This document shows positions 35,963 through 45,738 of a DNA stretch of 64,000 bases, piece after piece. The translations under genes and the position numbers were made by a program. The stretch comes from an uncultured Mediterraneibacter sp. GTDB taxonomy: Bacteria; Bacillota; Clostridia; Lachnospirales; Lachnospiraceae. The notes below the pieces were generated by a model. It made no database searches, was not told where the DNA came from, and saw nothing but the letters and a program-made list of their open reading frames with translations. Location of the stretch: the NCBI GenBank assembly GCA_944377745.1, contig CALWFV010000008.1, forward strand, positions 1 to 64,000, read 5' to 3'. Position 1 is the stretch's first letter, and each line of letters starts with the position of its first letter.

Positions 35963-37666
35963 TCACATCAAAAGTTTATTCTCATTTCCGTTTTTTATTT
36001 TCACCGCGCACTCTTTCCTGTAAAATGCCACGCCGCATTTCATAATATTCTTATACCCCTCCTGCCTTAGCGCAGCCTCATAGTCCTGCTTCTCGATCTG
36101 CAGAAGTGCTTCATCGCATTTTGACTCCAGTTCCTGATAAGTCTTCGCGACTTTGATCTCGATGATCACTGCCTTGCCGCGGATACTGGGATACCGCACA
36201 AGGATATCAGGTCTGCCGTTCCCGGATTCCCTGTTCGACTGTACGATATAGTTCCCGATATTTTTCAGCATGCCGACGAGGAAACCGTGATAATAGCTCT
36301 CCTGATAGTCATAGAAGCTGATCGTCTCCATCAGGTTTTCCGACAGGATCTCCGCCATCTTGTCCCCGTCCCCGCTTAGCAGGCTTTCATAGAGAGGTGT
36401 CAGTTCCTTCTTTTCTGTCTTCTTCTCAAACCACTGCAGGACAGCATTCTTGTACACGTAGCGGACTTCACTGTTCGGGATCGCCATCTCCATGCGGACT
36501 GTCTCGTCCTCCTGCTCTTCCCGGATCTTTTTCAGATACCCGGTAAAGAAAAGGAAATTCCAGAGATTATCCTGCGTGGAATTCATATCATCATACGTGA
36601 TATCCTCATGGATCGGTTTTGTGATCGTGTCTCCCGCGATCAGCCCCTCGATTTCCTGCCGCACAGAGAGGTCCGCATGTTCGATCAGATTTTTTACAAT
36701 ACTGTTGGAACTTGTATTGGACCAGTATGGCTTTGCAAAAACCTTTTTATCACCATAACAGGAGTTCACGTAATTGATCACACTCCATGGATTGTAGACC
36801 TCCGATTCTCCGAACAGATATCCATCATACCATTTCCTGACTGTCTCCATATTTTCTTCCAGTCCGTAATCTTTCAGCATCTGCTCCACTTCCTCCGGTG
36901 TGAAGCCAAAATGTTCTGCGAAAGAATTCGTCGTTATAGAAACCACATTCAGGTTATTTAATCCGGTAAAAATGGATTCTTTGCTGATCCTAAGGCATCC
37001 AGTCACAACGGCAAATTCCAGATTGTCATTGGTCTTCAATGCCGACTCGAACAAAGAGCGTATCAGCGCCACCATCCTGTCATAAAATCCGCTGAAGTAC
37101 GCATTCTCCAACGGCACATCGTACTCGTCGATCAGAATAATAGAACGCTGCCCTGTGCAGACATACAGGCATTCTGAAAGGAACTTCAGCGAATCCGCAT
37201 AATCGCTCTCCGTCCCTTTCAGATCACGTATCCTTTCATAACGTTCCGCCTCAGCGTCCCCCAATTTTCCACTGTTTTTTACCTGCTCCCAATGTCTTCG
37301 GTATTCTTCTCTTACCGCTTTCTTAAGCATATCGTAAGCGAGCTCAAAAGAATACTGTTTCATAGATTTCAGTGAAACACTGATCACCGGATATTTCCCC
37401 ATATGAGAAAGATACTTTTCTCCCGTATCCATGATCTTTAGCCCCTGGAACAGCCTGCTGTTATCCTGATCTCCCTTTTCAAAAAAGTAGCGGAGTATAC
37501 TCATGTTCAATGTTTTTCCAAACCTGCGGGGGCGGGTAAAGAGATTGACTTTTCCCTTCATGTCCAGCAGTTCTTTAATAAACAGTGTTTTATCTACAAA
37601 ATAATAGCCGTGTTCCCGGAGATCTTCAAAATTCTCCACGCCGATCGGCAGAGGGATCCATTCCAT
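35963..37666 (-). CDS. AAA-ATPase-like / PD-(D/E)XK nuclease protein (tandem copy 2)
   Basis: A 567-residue paralogue of the downstream gene, with the same order: YFVDKTLFIKEL, Walker A variant TRPRRFGKTLNMSILRYFF, Walker B SIILIDEYDVPLENAY, CLRISKESIFTGLNNLNVVS, then NRESGNGRPDILVRY and AVIIEIKVAKTYQE (D and E-x-K). The two differ widely outside motifs, so duplication is old or they arrived separately. GAAAGGAGG precedes the ATG at 37666; a promoter lies 30-60 bases upstream. Confidence 0.8.
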   Translation of the reverse strand: MEWIPLPIGVENFEDLREHGYYFVDKTLFIKELLDMKGKVNLFTRPRRFGKTLNMSILRYFFEKGDQDNSRLFQGLKIMDTGEKYLSHMGKYPVISVSLKSMKQYSFELAYDMLKKAVREEYRRHWEQVKNSGKLGDAEAERYERIRDLKGTESDYADSLKFLSECLYVCTGQRSIILIDEYDVPLENAYFSGFYDRMVALIRSLFESALKTNDNLEFAVVTGCLRISKESIFTGLNNLNVVSITTNSFAEHFGFTPEEVEQMLKDYGLEENMETVRKWYDGYLFGESEVYNPWSVINYVNSCYGDKKVFAKPYWSNTSSNSIVKNLIEHADLSVRQEIEGLIAGDTITKPIHEDITYDDMNSTQDNLWNFLFFTGYLKKIREEQEDETVRMEMAIPNSEVRYVYKNAVLQWFEKKTEKKELTPLYESLLSGDGDKMAEILSENLMETISFYDYQESYYHGFLVGMLKNIGNYIVQSNRESGNGRPDILVRYPSIRGKAVIIEIKVAKTYQELESKCDEALLQIEKQDYEAALRQEGYKNIMKCGVAFYRKECAVKIKNGNENKLLM

Positions 37667-37695
37667 ACAAAGCGCCTCCTTTCAGATTTAGTTCC

Positions 37696-37724
37696 ATTTT
37701 ACTACGTCCGAAAAGGAGGCGCAA
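37696..37724 (-). promoter_or_regulatory. Candidate promoter of the tandem AAA/nuclease operon
   Basis: On the minus strand TTGCGC (37719-37724), 17 bases and TAAAAT (37696-37701). Confidence 0.45.
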
Positions 37725-37752
37725 GCCATCATGTCATTCTCCTGTTATCGTG

Positions 37753-39093
37753 TCATTCTCCTCGTTCTCCCCACAGCTTCTCCGCTGTCGGTTTCCAGTT
37801 CTCCGCGTAAGGTTCACACCGGTCGCACAGGTCATCCACGCTCTCTGGATCCTGATAATCCGTATTCACGGCTCCGGTCTCCTTGACCAGTTTCCTCAGG
37901 CGCTCCGGATTCTCCAGCATCGGGCAGGGACGCAGGTGGTTGTCGTTAAAGGGCTGGTTGTCGTGATAAGCCTGGAAGATCGGGCTTCTCAGCGCATCCA
38001 GAAGAGAGGTGTCATGGATATTCACGTTGGAATAATGGATGAATACACAGGGCTCCACGTCTCCCTTGGCGTTGATATGCAGATATCTCCTTCCCCCTGC
38101 GATACATCCGCCCACATACTCACCGTCGTTCTGGAAATCCATTCCGAAGATTGGCTTGGTCTCACGGAAATGACGGATCCTGTGATACATCTCTTCCCTC
38201 TGCTCCGGCGTCGGAAGCAGATCTGTCACAGCGCCGTGTCCCACCGGCATATAGTGGAAGTACCATACGAAGAGGGCTCCGCTCTCGATCATCATATCAT
38301 AGAATTCCTCGATGCTGACGTCCTCAAAGTTCTGGCTGGTATAACATACGGAGATGCCGAACGGGAGCTTGTGTTCCTTCATCAGGCTCATGGCATGGCG
38401 CACCTTCTCATACACGCCGTTTCCCCTTCGCCCGTCGTTGGCTTTCTCAAATCCCTCCAGGCTGATCGCCGGGACAAAATTCTTAACCCTCAGCATTTCC
38501 TGACAGAATTCCTCATCGATCATAGTTCCGTTTGTAAAGGCGAGGAACTCGCAGTCCGGGTGCATCTCACAGATCTTAAACACATCTTTCCTGCGCACCG
38601 TGGGCTCGCCGCCCGTGTAAATATACATATAAGTTCCCAGTTCTTTGCCCTGGCGCACGATGGAATCAATATCCTCCAGGCTTAAGTTATACTGATGACC
38701 GTACTCTGCGGCCCAGCATCCTGTACAGTTCAGGTTGCACGCTGTGGTAGGATCCAGCAGGATCGCCCAGGGGATATTACAGTTGTACTTTTGAGACATC
38801 TCCTCCTGGGTCGCGCTGCCCTTCAGGCTGGCGTTGGTGATAAAGTTCTGGAAGAATGCCCTGCGCACGCCCGGATCCAGCTCATACAGCCGGAGGATCA
38901 GCTGATACCAGTTGTTCTTCTCCTCAATGGACTTCTGGATCGCATTTCTCTGGCTTGTGTACCAGTCCTTCGGCATAAACCGATCCACGAACGACATCAG
39001 TTTCGGGATATTCTCCTCCGGATTTCCCTCCAGATATTTCAGAGCCTGGCTCACTGTAAATTCCTGCATTGTCTCTTTGATCGCCTTTCCCAT
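37753..39093 (-). CDS. Radical SAM protein with SPASM-like C-terminus
   Basis: A 446-residue enzyme. The radical SAM cluster motif CNLNCTGCW (C119, C123, C126) lies after an unusual N-terminal helical region of about 110 residues. GGEPTVRRKD and SLEGFEKANDGRRG follow. The C-terminal third has a Cys pattern (GGCIAGGRRYLHINAKGDVE, PCVF, RPCPML, DLCDRC) that would bind auxiliary Fe-S clusters as in SPASM proteins. Such enzymes modify peptides, proteins or small molecules, but the substrate is unknown; no peptide precursor gene is evident beside it. The start at 39093 (MGKAIKE) has GAGAGG upstream, whereas the ATG at 39129 has none. Confidence 0.8.
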   Translation of the reverse strand: MGKAIKETMQEFTVSQALKYLEGNPEENIPKLMSFVDRFMPKDWYTSQRNAIQKSIEEKNNWYQLILRLYELDPGVRRAFFQNFITNASLKGSATQEEMSQKYNCNIPWAILLDPTTACNLNCTGCWAAEYGHQYNLSLEDIDSIVRQGKELGTYMYIYTGGEPTVRRKDVFKICEMHPDCEFLAFTNGTMIDEEFCQEMLRVKNFVPAISLEGFEKANDGRRGNGVYEKVRHAMSLMKEHKLPFGISVCYTSQNFEDVSIEEFYDMMIESGALFVWYFHYMPVGHGAVTDLLPTPEQREEMYHRIRHFRETKPIFGMDFQNDGEYVGGCIAGGRRYLHINAKGDVEPCVFIHYSNVNIHDTSLLDALRSPIFQAYHDNQPFNDNHLRPCPMLENPERLRKLVKETGAVNTDYQDPESVDDLCDRCEPYAENWKPTAEKLWGERGE

Positions 39094-39166
39094 TTGTGTT
39101 TCCGCCTCTCTGTTTTTCTTTCGTATCATCTATATGAATGAATCACCGTTGTCAGCACTGCCGACA

Positions 39167-40987
39167 CTATGCGTTTAATATCTTCATGAATTCGTCTCCT
39201 GTGATCGTCTCCTTGTCATAGAGATAATCAGCCAGTTCATCCAGCTTCTCCCGGTTCTCTTCCAGGATCTTCCGGGCTTTCTCATGCTGCTTTTTCACCA
39301 GTTCCACCACCTGGCGGTCGATCTCCGCCTGGGTTTCCGCGGAACAGCTCAGGGAAGTGTCCCCGCCCAGATACTGGTTGGTCACTGTCTCCATCGCCAC
39401 CATGTCGAAGTCCCTGCTCATACCGTACCGGGTGATCATGGACCTTGCAAGTTTCGTCGCCTGCTCGATATCGTTGGACGCCCCTGTTGACGCTGAGTGG
39501 AAAATGATTTCCTCGGCGGCACGGCCTCCGGTCAGTGTGGCGATCTTGTTCTCCAGTTCCTCCTGGCTCATCAGATAGTGGTTGCCTTCCTCCACCTGCA
39601 TCGTGTATCCCAGGGCTCCGGAAGTACGGGGCACGATAGTGATCTTCTGTACCGGAGCAGAATTGCTCTGCTTCGCTGCCACAAGCGCGTGACCGATTTC
39701 GTGATAGGAAACCACTTTTTTCTCCTGATCGGTGAGGATCGCGTTTTTCTTCTGGTATCCCGCGATAACGACTTCAATGCTCTCCTCCAGATCCGCCTGA
39801 GTCACAAAACTCCTGTTTTCCCGGACTGCCCGCAGCGCTGCCTCATTGACGATATTGGCCAGCTCCGCTCCGGATGCCCCGGACGCCATCCTTGCGATCC
39901 GGTTAAAGTCGACACTCTCATCCAGTTTCACTTTCTTCGCATGGACTTTCAGGATCTCTTCACGGCCTTTCAGGTCAGGAAGTTCCACAGGAACGCGCCG
40001 GTCGAAACGTCCCGGTCTTGTCAGCGCCGGATCCAGAGATTCCGGGCGGTTGGTCGCCGCCAGGATGATCACGCCGTTGTTTGTCTCAAATCCGTCCATC
40101 TCTGTGAGAAGCTGGTTCAGCGTCTGTTCCCGCTCATCGTTTCCGCCCACACGCCCGTCACGCTTCTGCCCGATGGCGTCGATCTCATCGATGAACACGA
40201 TACAGGGAGCCTTCTCCTTTGCCTGTTTGAACAGATCCCTTACCTTTGACGCTCCCATGCCCACGAACATCTCCACAAACTCAGAACCCGACATGGAGAA
40301 GAAGGGGACGTTGGACTCTCCGGCGACTGCCTTGGCCAGCATGGTCTTACCGGTTCCGGGAGGCCCTACGAGAAGGATGCCCTTCGGCATGGACGCGCCG
40401 ATCTCCTGATACTTTTTCGGGTTGTGCAGATAGTCGACGATCTCGGAGAGATTCTCCTTTGCCTCATCCTCACCGGCGACATCAGAGAAGCGGATGCCCT
40501 CCGAGGACTTCACGTAAACTTTCGCGTTACTCTTTCCCATCCCGAAGATCATAGAATCCGGACCGCCGCTTGCTCTGCTCATGAGCTTTTTCGACATATA
40601 CTGGCCGATCCCGATAAAAATCACGATGGGAAGGATCCAGGAAATAAGAAATGTAAGGATGGGCGACGTCTGCTCAACGATCTGACCCGAAAACTTTGCG
40701 CCGGAGGCATACAATCTCTCGGTCATTCCCGGGTCATCCACCATTCCTGTCTTATAGATCTGGTTCCCTTCCCGGTTGGTAAATATGATCTCGTTCTCAC
40801 TCTGATCGATCTCAACCTGACCGATCTCCTCATTCTCTGTCATCTGGATAAACTGATCGTATCCTACCTCTTTTACCTGTCGTTCCACCGCCCAGGGCAT
40901 AAACAGGAAATTAAACAGCAGCAGAACCGCCAGAACGATCACGTAATAAAATATCAGGGGTTTTCTCGGTTTTTTTACCTCATGCAT
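39167..40987 (-). CDS. ftsH: ATP-dependent zinc metalloprotease FtsH
   Basis: A 606-residue membrane protease. Two transmembrane segments (about 13-32 and 108-128) flank a short extracellular domain. The AAA module has Walker [17 protein letters not shown], Walker [13 protein letters not shown] and the second region of homology [21 protein letters not shown]. The protease site HEIGHA (about 424-428) and the third zinc ligand region (SNDIEQAT) are intact. Degrades unstable and membrane proteins. The coiled-coil protein gene lies 50 bases upstream and may be co-transcribed. The classical hpt-ftsH or tilS-ftsH context is absent here, so this could be a second copy. Confidence 0.93.
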   Translation of the reverse strand: MHEVKKPRKPLIFYYVIVLAVLLLFNFLFMPWAVERQVKEVGYDQFIQMTENEEIGQVEIDQSENEIIFTNREGNQIYKTGMVDDPGMTERLYASGAKFSGQIVEQTSPILTFLISWILPIVIFIGIGQYMSKKLMSRASGGPDSMIFGMGKSNAKVYVKSSEGIRFSDVAGEDEAKENLSEIVDYLHNPKKYQEIGASMPKGILLVGPPGTGKTMLAKAVAGESNVPFFSMSGSEFVEMFVGMGASKVRDLFKQAKEKAPCIVFIDEIDAIGQKRDGRVGGNDEREQTLNQLLTEMDGFETNNGVIILAATNRPESLDPALTRPGRFDRRVPVELPDLKGREEILKVHAKKVKLDESVDFNRIARMASGASGAELANIVNEAALRAVRENRSFVTQADLEESIEVVIAGYQKKNAILTDQEKKVVSYHEIGHALVAAKQSNSAPVQKITIVPRTSGALGYTMQVEEGNHYLMSQEELENKIATLTGGRAAEEIIFHSASTGASNDIEQATKLARSMITRYGMSRDFDMVAMETVTNQYLGGDTSLSCSAETQAEIDRQVVELVKKQHEKARKILEENREKLDELADYLYDKETITGDEFMKILNA

Positions 40988-41037
40988 ATTCCTTCCTCCT
41001 TCTGTTCATAATTGATCTAACGCTGTCTTTTTATATT

Positions 41038-41493
41038 TCAGCATCCGGAACCTTTCCCGTTTTTCTTCTGCTCTCCGCTCTTCTGATTCTCAAGCGCTTT
41101 TAATGCGGAGATCAGCGCCTGCTGCATGGCAAGCGTTGCGAAATCCATAGCATATTCCGCGTACAGCAGTTCAGCTTCGCTCTCATCCTCCTCCGGACTG
41201 CTGTCCTCGGAATGGATATCATGCGCGAGCTGATTCTCTGTCAGTTCCTGGGTCTTCTTTCTGTAATCAGCCTGTATCTGCGACAGCCTTTTTACAGCTT
41301 CCGACCTGCATGACTCTGCTTTTTCCTCAAGCAGGAGTGTGTTTTCCTCAAATTCTTCTTCTGCTTTTTTCAGTTCCGAGCGGATCTTTGCGCTGTCCCC
41401 CTGCTCACAGACACGGATCCTGCACTGAAGTTTTCCGTACTGCTCTGCCATCTCATAAAGTTTAACGGCAAATATGCTGTTATCGATCTTCAT
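41038..41493 (-). CDS. Coiled-coil protein of unknown function
   Basis: A 151-residue, highly charged protein. Residues about 35-85 are helical and rich in Glu, Lys and Leu (coiled coil), followed by an acidic stretch (EDSSPEEDESEAE), a hydrophobic helix (YAMDFATLAMQQALISALKAL) and a Lys-Gly tail ending in Cys. No family recognised. GGAGGA precedes the ATG. It is placed ahead of ftsH in the same direction, and could be an FtsH substrate or adaptor, which is only a guess. Confidence 0.7.
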   Translation of the reverse strand: MKIDNSIFAVKLYEMAEQYGKLQCRIRVCEQGDSAKIRSELKKAEEEFEENTLLLEEKAESCRSEAVKRLSQIQADYRKKTQELTENQLAHDIHSEDSSPEEDESEAELLYAEYAMDFATLAMQQALISALKALENQKSGEQKKNGKGSGC

Positions 41494-41567
41494 GTAAATA
41501 TCCTCCTTTCCGTGTCTTTTTCTCCCTATATTTTTATATAGCAGATAAAAAAGAAGATTTCGACTCT

Positions 41568-41641
41568 CAGATTTCGAAATCTGTCTTTACAAAAATCCGG
41601 ATCTGTCAAAAAAACTGACAAATCCGGATTTTTGTAAAGAC
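41568..41641. repeat. Long near-perfect inverted repeat between the coiled-coil and GT8 genes
   Basis: Arms 41583-41608 and 41616-41641 (26 bases each, one mismatch, 7-base A-rich loop) hold the motif AAAAATCCGGAT. A smaller perfect palindrome CAGATTTCGAAATCTG (41568-41583) abuts it. It lies in the 265-base gap between divergent genes, so it could be a regulatory site or a short mobile (MITE-like) relic. It is not a normal terminator for either gene, since both point away. Confidence 0.6.
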
Positions 41642-41660
41642 ACTGTGAAAAAATTATAAG
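41632..41660 (+). promoter_or_regulatory. Candidate promoter of the GT8 gene
   Basis: TTGTAA (41632-41637), 17 bases, TATAAG (41655-41660); the -35 overlaps the right arm of the long inverted repeat. Confidence 0.4.
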
Positions 41661-41758
41661 TGGCAGGAATACGCCTCATATACTATATTGAAAATACAGA
41701 CAGCGGACAGGATCAAAGTATCTGTCCGCCGGGAAAATGAAAGAAAAGGAGCCTCTTA

Positions 41759-42634
41759 ATGGAACCAAAGAAAGAAAACAGACAGGACCGTATACAGGTC
41801 CTCACTACTCTCGATCAGAATTATCTGCCCCGGCTGCAGGTACTGCTCACATCAATCTATCTCAATGATCCCGGTGAGCAGGCGGACATCTGGCTTATGC
41901 ACAGCCGGATCCCGGATGACGCGCTTGCACCCGTATCTGAACTGTGCCGTCTGTTCGGATTCGGCTTCCGCGCGATACAGATCGACGGATCCAGCTTTCA
42001 GGGCGCCCCTGTCAGCCGGCAGTATCCGAAAGAAATGTACTACCGTCTTCTGGCGTCGCAGTTTCTGCCGGATGATATTCACCGCATCATCTATCTGGAT
42101 CCGGACATTCTCGTCATCAATTCCCTGCGTCCTCTCTGGGATATGGATATGGAGGGAAATCTTTTTGCCGCCGCATCCCACACGGGCATAACGGAGCTTG
42201 CAAACAATATCAATCAGATCCGTCTGGAAACGGATCACGATTACTATAATTCAGGAGTTCTTCTGATGGATCTTGACAGAGCAAGAGAGGAGATCTCTGC
42301 CGGAGAAATATTTGACTATGTTAAAGAACATGGAAAAGAACTGCTCCTGCCGGACCAGGATGTACTGAATGCCCTGTACGGCAGAAGGACTATGGATCTG
42401 GACGACGCCGTGTGGAATTATGATACGCGCAATTACAACACGTATCTTCTCCGCAGTACCGGCGTCTGCGATATGGACTGGGTGATGAAGAACACTTCCG
42501 TCCTCCATTTCTGCGGGAGGTCAAAACCCTGGCAGAAAGGATATATCCACAGATTCGGCATCCTGTACAAACACTACATGGAGCTGACCCGCAGATATAT
42601 CAACTGCGCTGGGCAGGATAGATCTTTCCGGTAA
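41759..42634 (+). CDS. Glycosyltransferase family 8 protein
   Basis: A 291-residue glycosyltransferase. LTTLDQNYLPRLQVLLTSIY (N-terminal nucleotide-sugar fold), the DXD-type metal site RIIYLDPDILVINSLRPLWD (about 113-130), YYNSGVLLMDL and LPDQDVLNALYG, and a C-terminal HFCGRSKPW motif, all GT8-typical (LgtC-like galactosyl- or glucosyltransferases). No transmembrane segment. Acceptor unknown. AAAGGAG precedes the ATG. Its 3' end overlaps the convergent TetR gene by 35 bases. Confidence 0.85.
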   Translation: MEPKKENRQDRIQVLTTLDQNYLPRLQVLLTSIYLNDPGEQADIWLMHSRIPDDALAPVSELCRLFGFGFRAIQIDGSSFQGAPVSRQYPKEMYYRLLASQFLPDDIHRIIYLDPDILVINSLRPLWDMDMEGNLFAAASHTGITELANNINQIRLETDHDYYNSGVLLMDLDRAREEISAGEIFDYVKEHGKELLLPDQDVLNALYGRRTMDLDDAVWNYDTRNYNTYLLRSTGVCDMDWVMKNTSVLHFCGRSKPWQKGYIHRFGILYKHYMELTRRYINCAGQDRSFR

Positions 42635-43142
42635 TGATCTTTTCGATCTGCCGGATCAGCTTTTCCTCATCAAGCTGATTTTTCCTGCTGTAATGCAGGA
42701 TGACCCCGACCATTCCGCTTGCATAGAACTGGAGCATCATCTCCATATCGTCGTAGCTGATCTCAATACCTGAGAATTTGCTGCGGGCTATTTTATCCAG
42801 ATACATCGCCGCAGACTCCACAAGGATGCCCTCGATCTGGATCCAGTTTTTCGAATTCACGAGCCGTTCCAGCTTATTTTTATGTTCCGTCACAAAAGAT
42901 GTGAAAACCCGGAGGGCATCCAGATGATTCTCAGACTTCAGGCTCTGCTCCGCCGCTTCCGTGGCAGATCTCCGGAAGGTCCACTCCAGGACATCCATGA
43001 TATCCCGAAAGTGATAGTAAAATGTCTGCCGGGAAATATGACATTCCTCGATCAGCCGTTTCACAGTGATCTTGTCGATATCTTCTTTCTCCAGCAGATT
43101 GGTAAAATTTTCTGCAATTAAAATCTTCATGTCTTCTCTCAT
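42600..43142 (-). CDS. TetR family transcriptional regulator
   Basis: A 180-residue protein with N-terminal helix-turn-helix ITVKRLIEECHISRQTFYYHFRDIMDVLEW (about 24-53) and an all-helical C-terminal domain, of the TetR_C type found with dihydroxyacetone kinase-like regulators (DhaS group). GAGGTG lies seven bases before the ATG. It overlaps the GT8 gene tail to tail. Its target is not evident; the GH3 gene at 43330-45588 lies directly upstream, in the same direction. Confidence 0.85.
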   Translation of the reverse strand: MREDMKILIAENFTNLLEKEDIDKITVKRLIEECHISRQTFYYHFRDIMDVLEWTFRRSATEAAEQSLKSENHLDALRVFTSFVTEHKNKLERLVNSKNWIQIEGILVESAAMYLDKIARSKFSGIEISYDDMEMMLQFYASGMVGVILHYSRKNQLDEEKLIRQIEKIITGKIYPAQRS

Positions 43143-43216
43143 AAAAGCACCTCAGGATAGTATTTTATCGTACTTTTCCACCGTTATCAAGCGACGAATT
43201 TAATTTTTCCTATAGC

Positions 43217-43247
43217 AAAACAGGGCCATCCGCATCGGATGACCCTG
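43217..43247 (-). terminator. Terminator after the second GH3 gene
   Basis: CAGGGCCATCCG (43221-43232) pairs with CGGATGACCCTG (43236-43247) with a CAT loop and one imperfect pair (G-U in the leftward RNA); a T-run follows on the minus strand. Confidence 0.65.
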
Positions 43248-43329
43248 TTAAGTCGGATTCGGCACCGGACCGGCAGCGCCGAAAATATCGTATTATCTCT
43301 TATTCTTATATTATGTTCTTGTATCTCGC

Positions 43330-45588
43330 TTATTCGTAATGCAATCCGAAATCCATCTCGTAGTAATTCCCGTCCGCATCCCTGTAAGCATAAGCCTTTC
43401 CGTTCTCGTCCTTAAGTTCTTCCGGCATATACTGATCTTTATCATATCCCGGCACATCATTGGGGCTGATGCACACGCCGTTCTCATCCACCTTCAGGAC
43501 CTCATCGTTCCTCGGAAGGGTGAACGGAAGCTTTCCGGTGGGAGCAAATCTTCCCGAGATCACATCCAGGATCGCCGGCTGATAGGTATTGAATCCGGCT
43601 GTCAGGGCATCCGCATAAGGTTCTACATTTCCAAGCTGCCATGCCAGAGTAAAGTTGACATTGATGATCACCTTTCCCTGATTTGCATGTACCGCCTCCG
43701 CGATCTCAGCGATCCTTCCCGCTTCCGCCAGCGTGGTCTCGCAGTGCGTCTCCGCCTTCGGGCGTCCCTGGTCGTCCACATCGTGTACCACCTTGCCGTC
43801 GCAGATATCCAGTTCCAGGAAGCCCGGCGTCGCGCTGAAATATGCGCCCGAGGAAGGCGATACCATCAGGATCGCATAGTCCGCCTCTGCCGGATCGTCT
43901 GTCAGCATATCGGACGGCAGAGCCTCGCGGAGTCCTTTCGTGGCCTCGTCTGCGCTTTCCTTGTCCTTTCCGAATGCTTCAGCATACAGTTTCTTTCCTG
44001 CCAGCTTCTCCTCCGTCAGCGGAAGGACGCCGTCATTTTTCAACAGGACAACGCTCTTTCGGTGCGCATCCATCGCCTGATCCCAGTATTCCTGCTTTGC
44101 CGCTGTCTCAGCGGATTTCTTCGGATCCCGGTACGGATTCTCGAACATTCCCAGTTCAAACATCTCGGTCAGGGTACGGGTCACGGCACGGTCGATGGAT
44201 TCGTCTGTCAGGATCAGTTCCTCTTTTGTAAATCCTTCCGGAACCGGATGGGTCTCATAATAGTCATTCTTTCCGCGCTCGTACGCCTCCATGCCTTCTT
44301 TATTGTCAAACAGTCCGCTGATCAGGTCTATGCCGCCGTTCGTCACCGCGAAACCGATCCGCTCAGGCTTGTCCAGCATCTCAACGCCCCAGCACATATT
44401 GTGGACGATCCCGGTGTCGGAATTGATGTATCCCTTAAATCCCATCTGCTTCCGGAGAAGTCCGTCGATAAATGGCTTGTTGAACGCAAATCCGTAGGGG
44501 AGCATTTCCATCTCTTCCCCGTTCCGGTCAGTCTGAGGAGCGCTCTTCTCCTTCGCCGGTTTCGCATAGTACGGCATGATGGAGGAAACGTTTTTCTCTA
44601 TCGCTTTCTGAAACGGCGGAAGGTGATATTTCTCAAGGCTTCCCTCTGTCTGATAGACATTCCATTGCCCCATCTTGTAATGAGGGTCAAATCCGTTCTC
44701 TCTTGCTCCGCCGCCCGGAAAATGCTTCACGGTCATCGCCACGCCGTCATCAGTGACGCCTTCGCTGCTTCCCTGGATGATCGGGATGATATGCTCAAAG
44801 ATCTCTCCGATCAGTTCCGTATCCTCCCCGAATGTCCCAAAAGTACGCTGCCAGCGGGGATCCGTCATCGTATCCGCCATATACATATATCCTTTTCTCA
44901 GACCGGACGCATTCCAGCAGTCCCGAACGCACCCGGCGAACTGATCCGCGATCTTCATGCTGTCGCCCTTGATGGCAGCCGCGATCCCCAGCGTCCCCGG
45001 CCAGGTCGGGAAAACGCCCGCCGCGTCGTTCATCCCGTATACGACTTCTCCGTTCTCATTTCTCGAGTTGGAGACCATCTCTACCGGGATGAAATGTTCA
45101 CATTCCTCCGCTACCTTCTGAAGCTGGTTCAGGAAATCCGTCAGATCGTCAGCCGGCGGATTTGCCCGCAGGATCAGGTGACGTGAGAACCACTCCTTGA
45201 TCAGTGTGGAAGTTCCCGGAAGACGCTGTTCCCCGAAGATCGTCTTCCCCTGGAACTCGCCTTCATCCAGCGTACCGGACTCATCCAGCACAACTCCTCC
45301 GGTCCCGTCCGCCTTCTTCTCAGATACAACGTGAGGATATTTTCCCATCCTCCAGTCCGAGATAAAAAGCTGCGCGATCTTCTCCTCCACGGTCAGCGTC
45401 TTTACATATGCCTCCGCACGCTTCCGTGCCGGAAGCCTCCAGTCATTGACCTCGGAAACTTTTCCCGATCCGTCGATGTCCTTGAAATAGTTTCCGTCCT
45501 CCTCGATCACAGCCCGGCTGACCGTACTGATCTCCGGTCCGTTCTCATTATGATAAACTCTGTAATTATCTGATGCTTTCTTTCCCAT
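43330..45588 (-). CDS. Glycoside hydrolase family 3 enzyme (beta-glucosidase/xylosidase-like)
   Basis: A 752-residue GH3 enzyme: EKIAQLFISDWRMGKYP (N-terminal barrel), VKHFPGGGARENGFDPHY (conserved KH-F-GGG), nucleophile region KGYINSDTGIVHN (Asp about 385), then the second domain with SVVLLKNDGVLPL and FTLAWQLGNVEPYADAL. It has no fibronectin-like end comparable to the GH3 at 30563 and belongs to another subgroup. No signal peptide. The frame is open to 45663, but AGGAGG before the ATG at 45588 (MGKKASDNYR) marks the start. It stands alone; substrate unknown. Confidence 0.88.
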   Translation of the reverse strand: MGKKASDNYRVYHNENGPEISTVSRAVIEEDGNYFKDIDGSGKVSEVNDWRLPARKRAEAYVKTLTVEEKIAQLFISDWRMGKYPHVVSEKKADGTGGVVLDESGTLDEGEFQGKTIFGEQRLPGTSTLIKEWFSRHLILRANPPADDLTDFLNQLQKVAEECEHFIPVEMVSNSRNENGEVVYGMNDAAGVFPTWPGTLGIAAAIKGDSMKIADQFAGCVRDCWNASGLRKGYMYMADTMTDPRWQRTFGTFGEDTELIGEIFEHIIPIIQGSSEGVTDDGVAMTVKHFPGGGARENGFDPHYKMGQWNVYQTEGSLEKYHLPPFQKAIEKNVSSIMPYYAKPAKEKSAPQTDRNGEEMEMLPYGFAFNKPFIDGLLRKQMGFKGYINSDTGIVHNMCWGVEMLDKPERIGFAVTNGGIDLISGLFDNKEGMEAYERGKNDYYETHPVPEGFTKEELILTDESIDRAVTRTLTEMFELGMFENPYRDPKKSAETAAKQEYWDQAMDAHRKSVVLLKNDGVLPLTEEKLAGKKLYAEAFGKDKESADEATKGLREALPSDMLTDDPAEADYAILMVSPSSGAYFSATPGFLELDICDGKVVHDVDDQGRPKAETHCETTLAEAGRIAEIAEAVHANQGKVIINVNFTLAWQLGNVEPYADALTAGFNTYQPAILDVISGRFAPTGKLPFTLPRNDEVLKVDENGVCISPNDVPGYDKDQYMPEELKDENGKAYAYRDADGNYYEMDFGLHYE

Positions 45589-45738
45589 GCAGCACCTACC
45601 TCCTGTATATGATGATGAGGAATGGCATCCATTCCCCGCCTTTCCTGATAGCAAAAGGCACATTTCATCTGTTATTTTACCATCTATTCCCCATTGATTT
45701 CAGCACAATATACCTGCATATTAGCATAAATTACAGGG

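Noticed and set aside
37585..38685. 366-codon open frame on the plus strand
   Set aside because: Antisense to the radical SAM gene and the end of the nuclease gene; no family features.
40988..41758. Heat-shock CIRCE or CtsR box for ftsH
   Set aside because: Neither TTAGCACTC-N9-GAGTGCTAA nor a CtsR heptad repeat is present; the inverted repeats there have other sequences.
43339..45186. 615-codon open frame on the plus strand
   Set aside because: Antisense to the GH3 gene; no recognisable motif and typical shadow composition.
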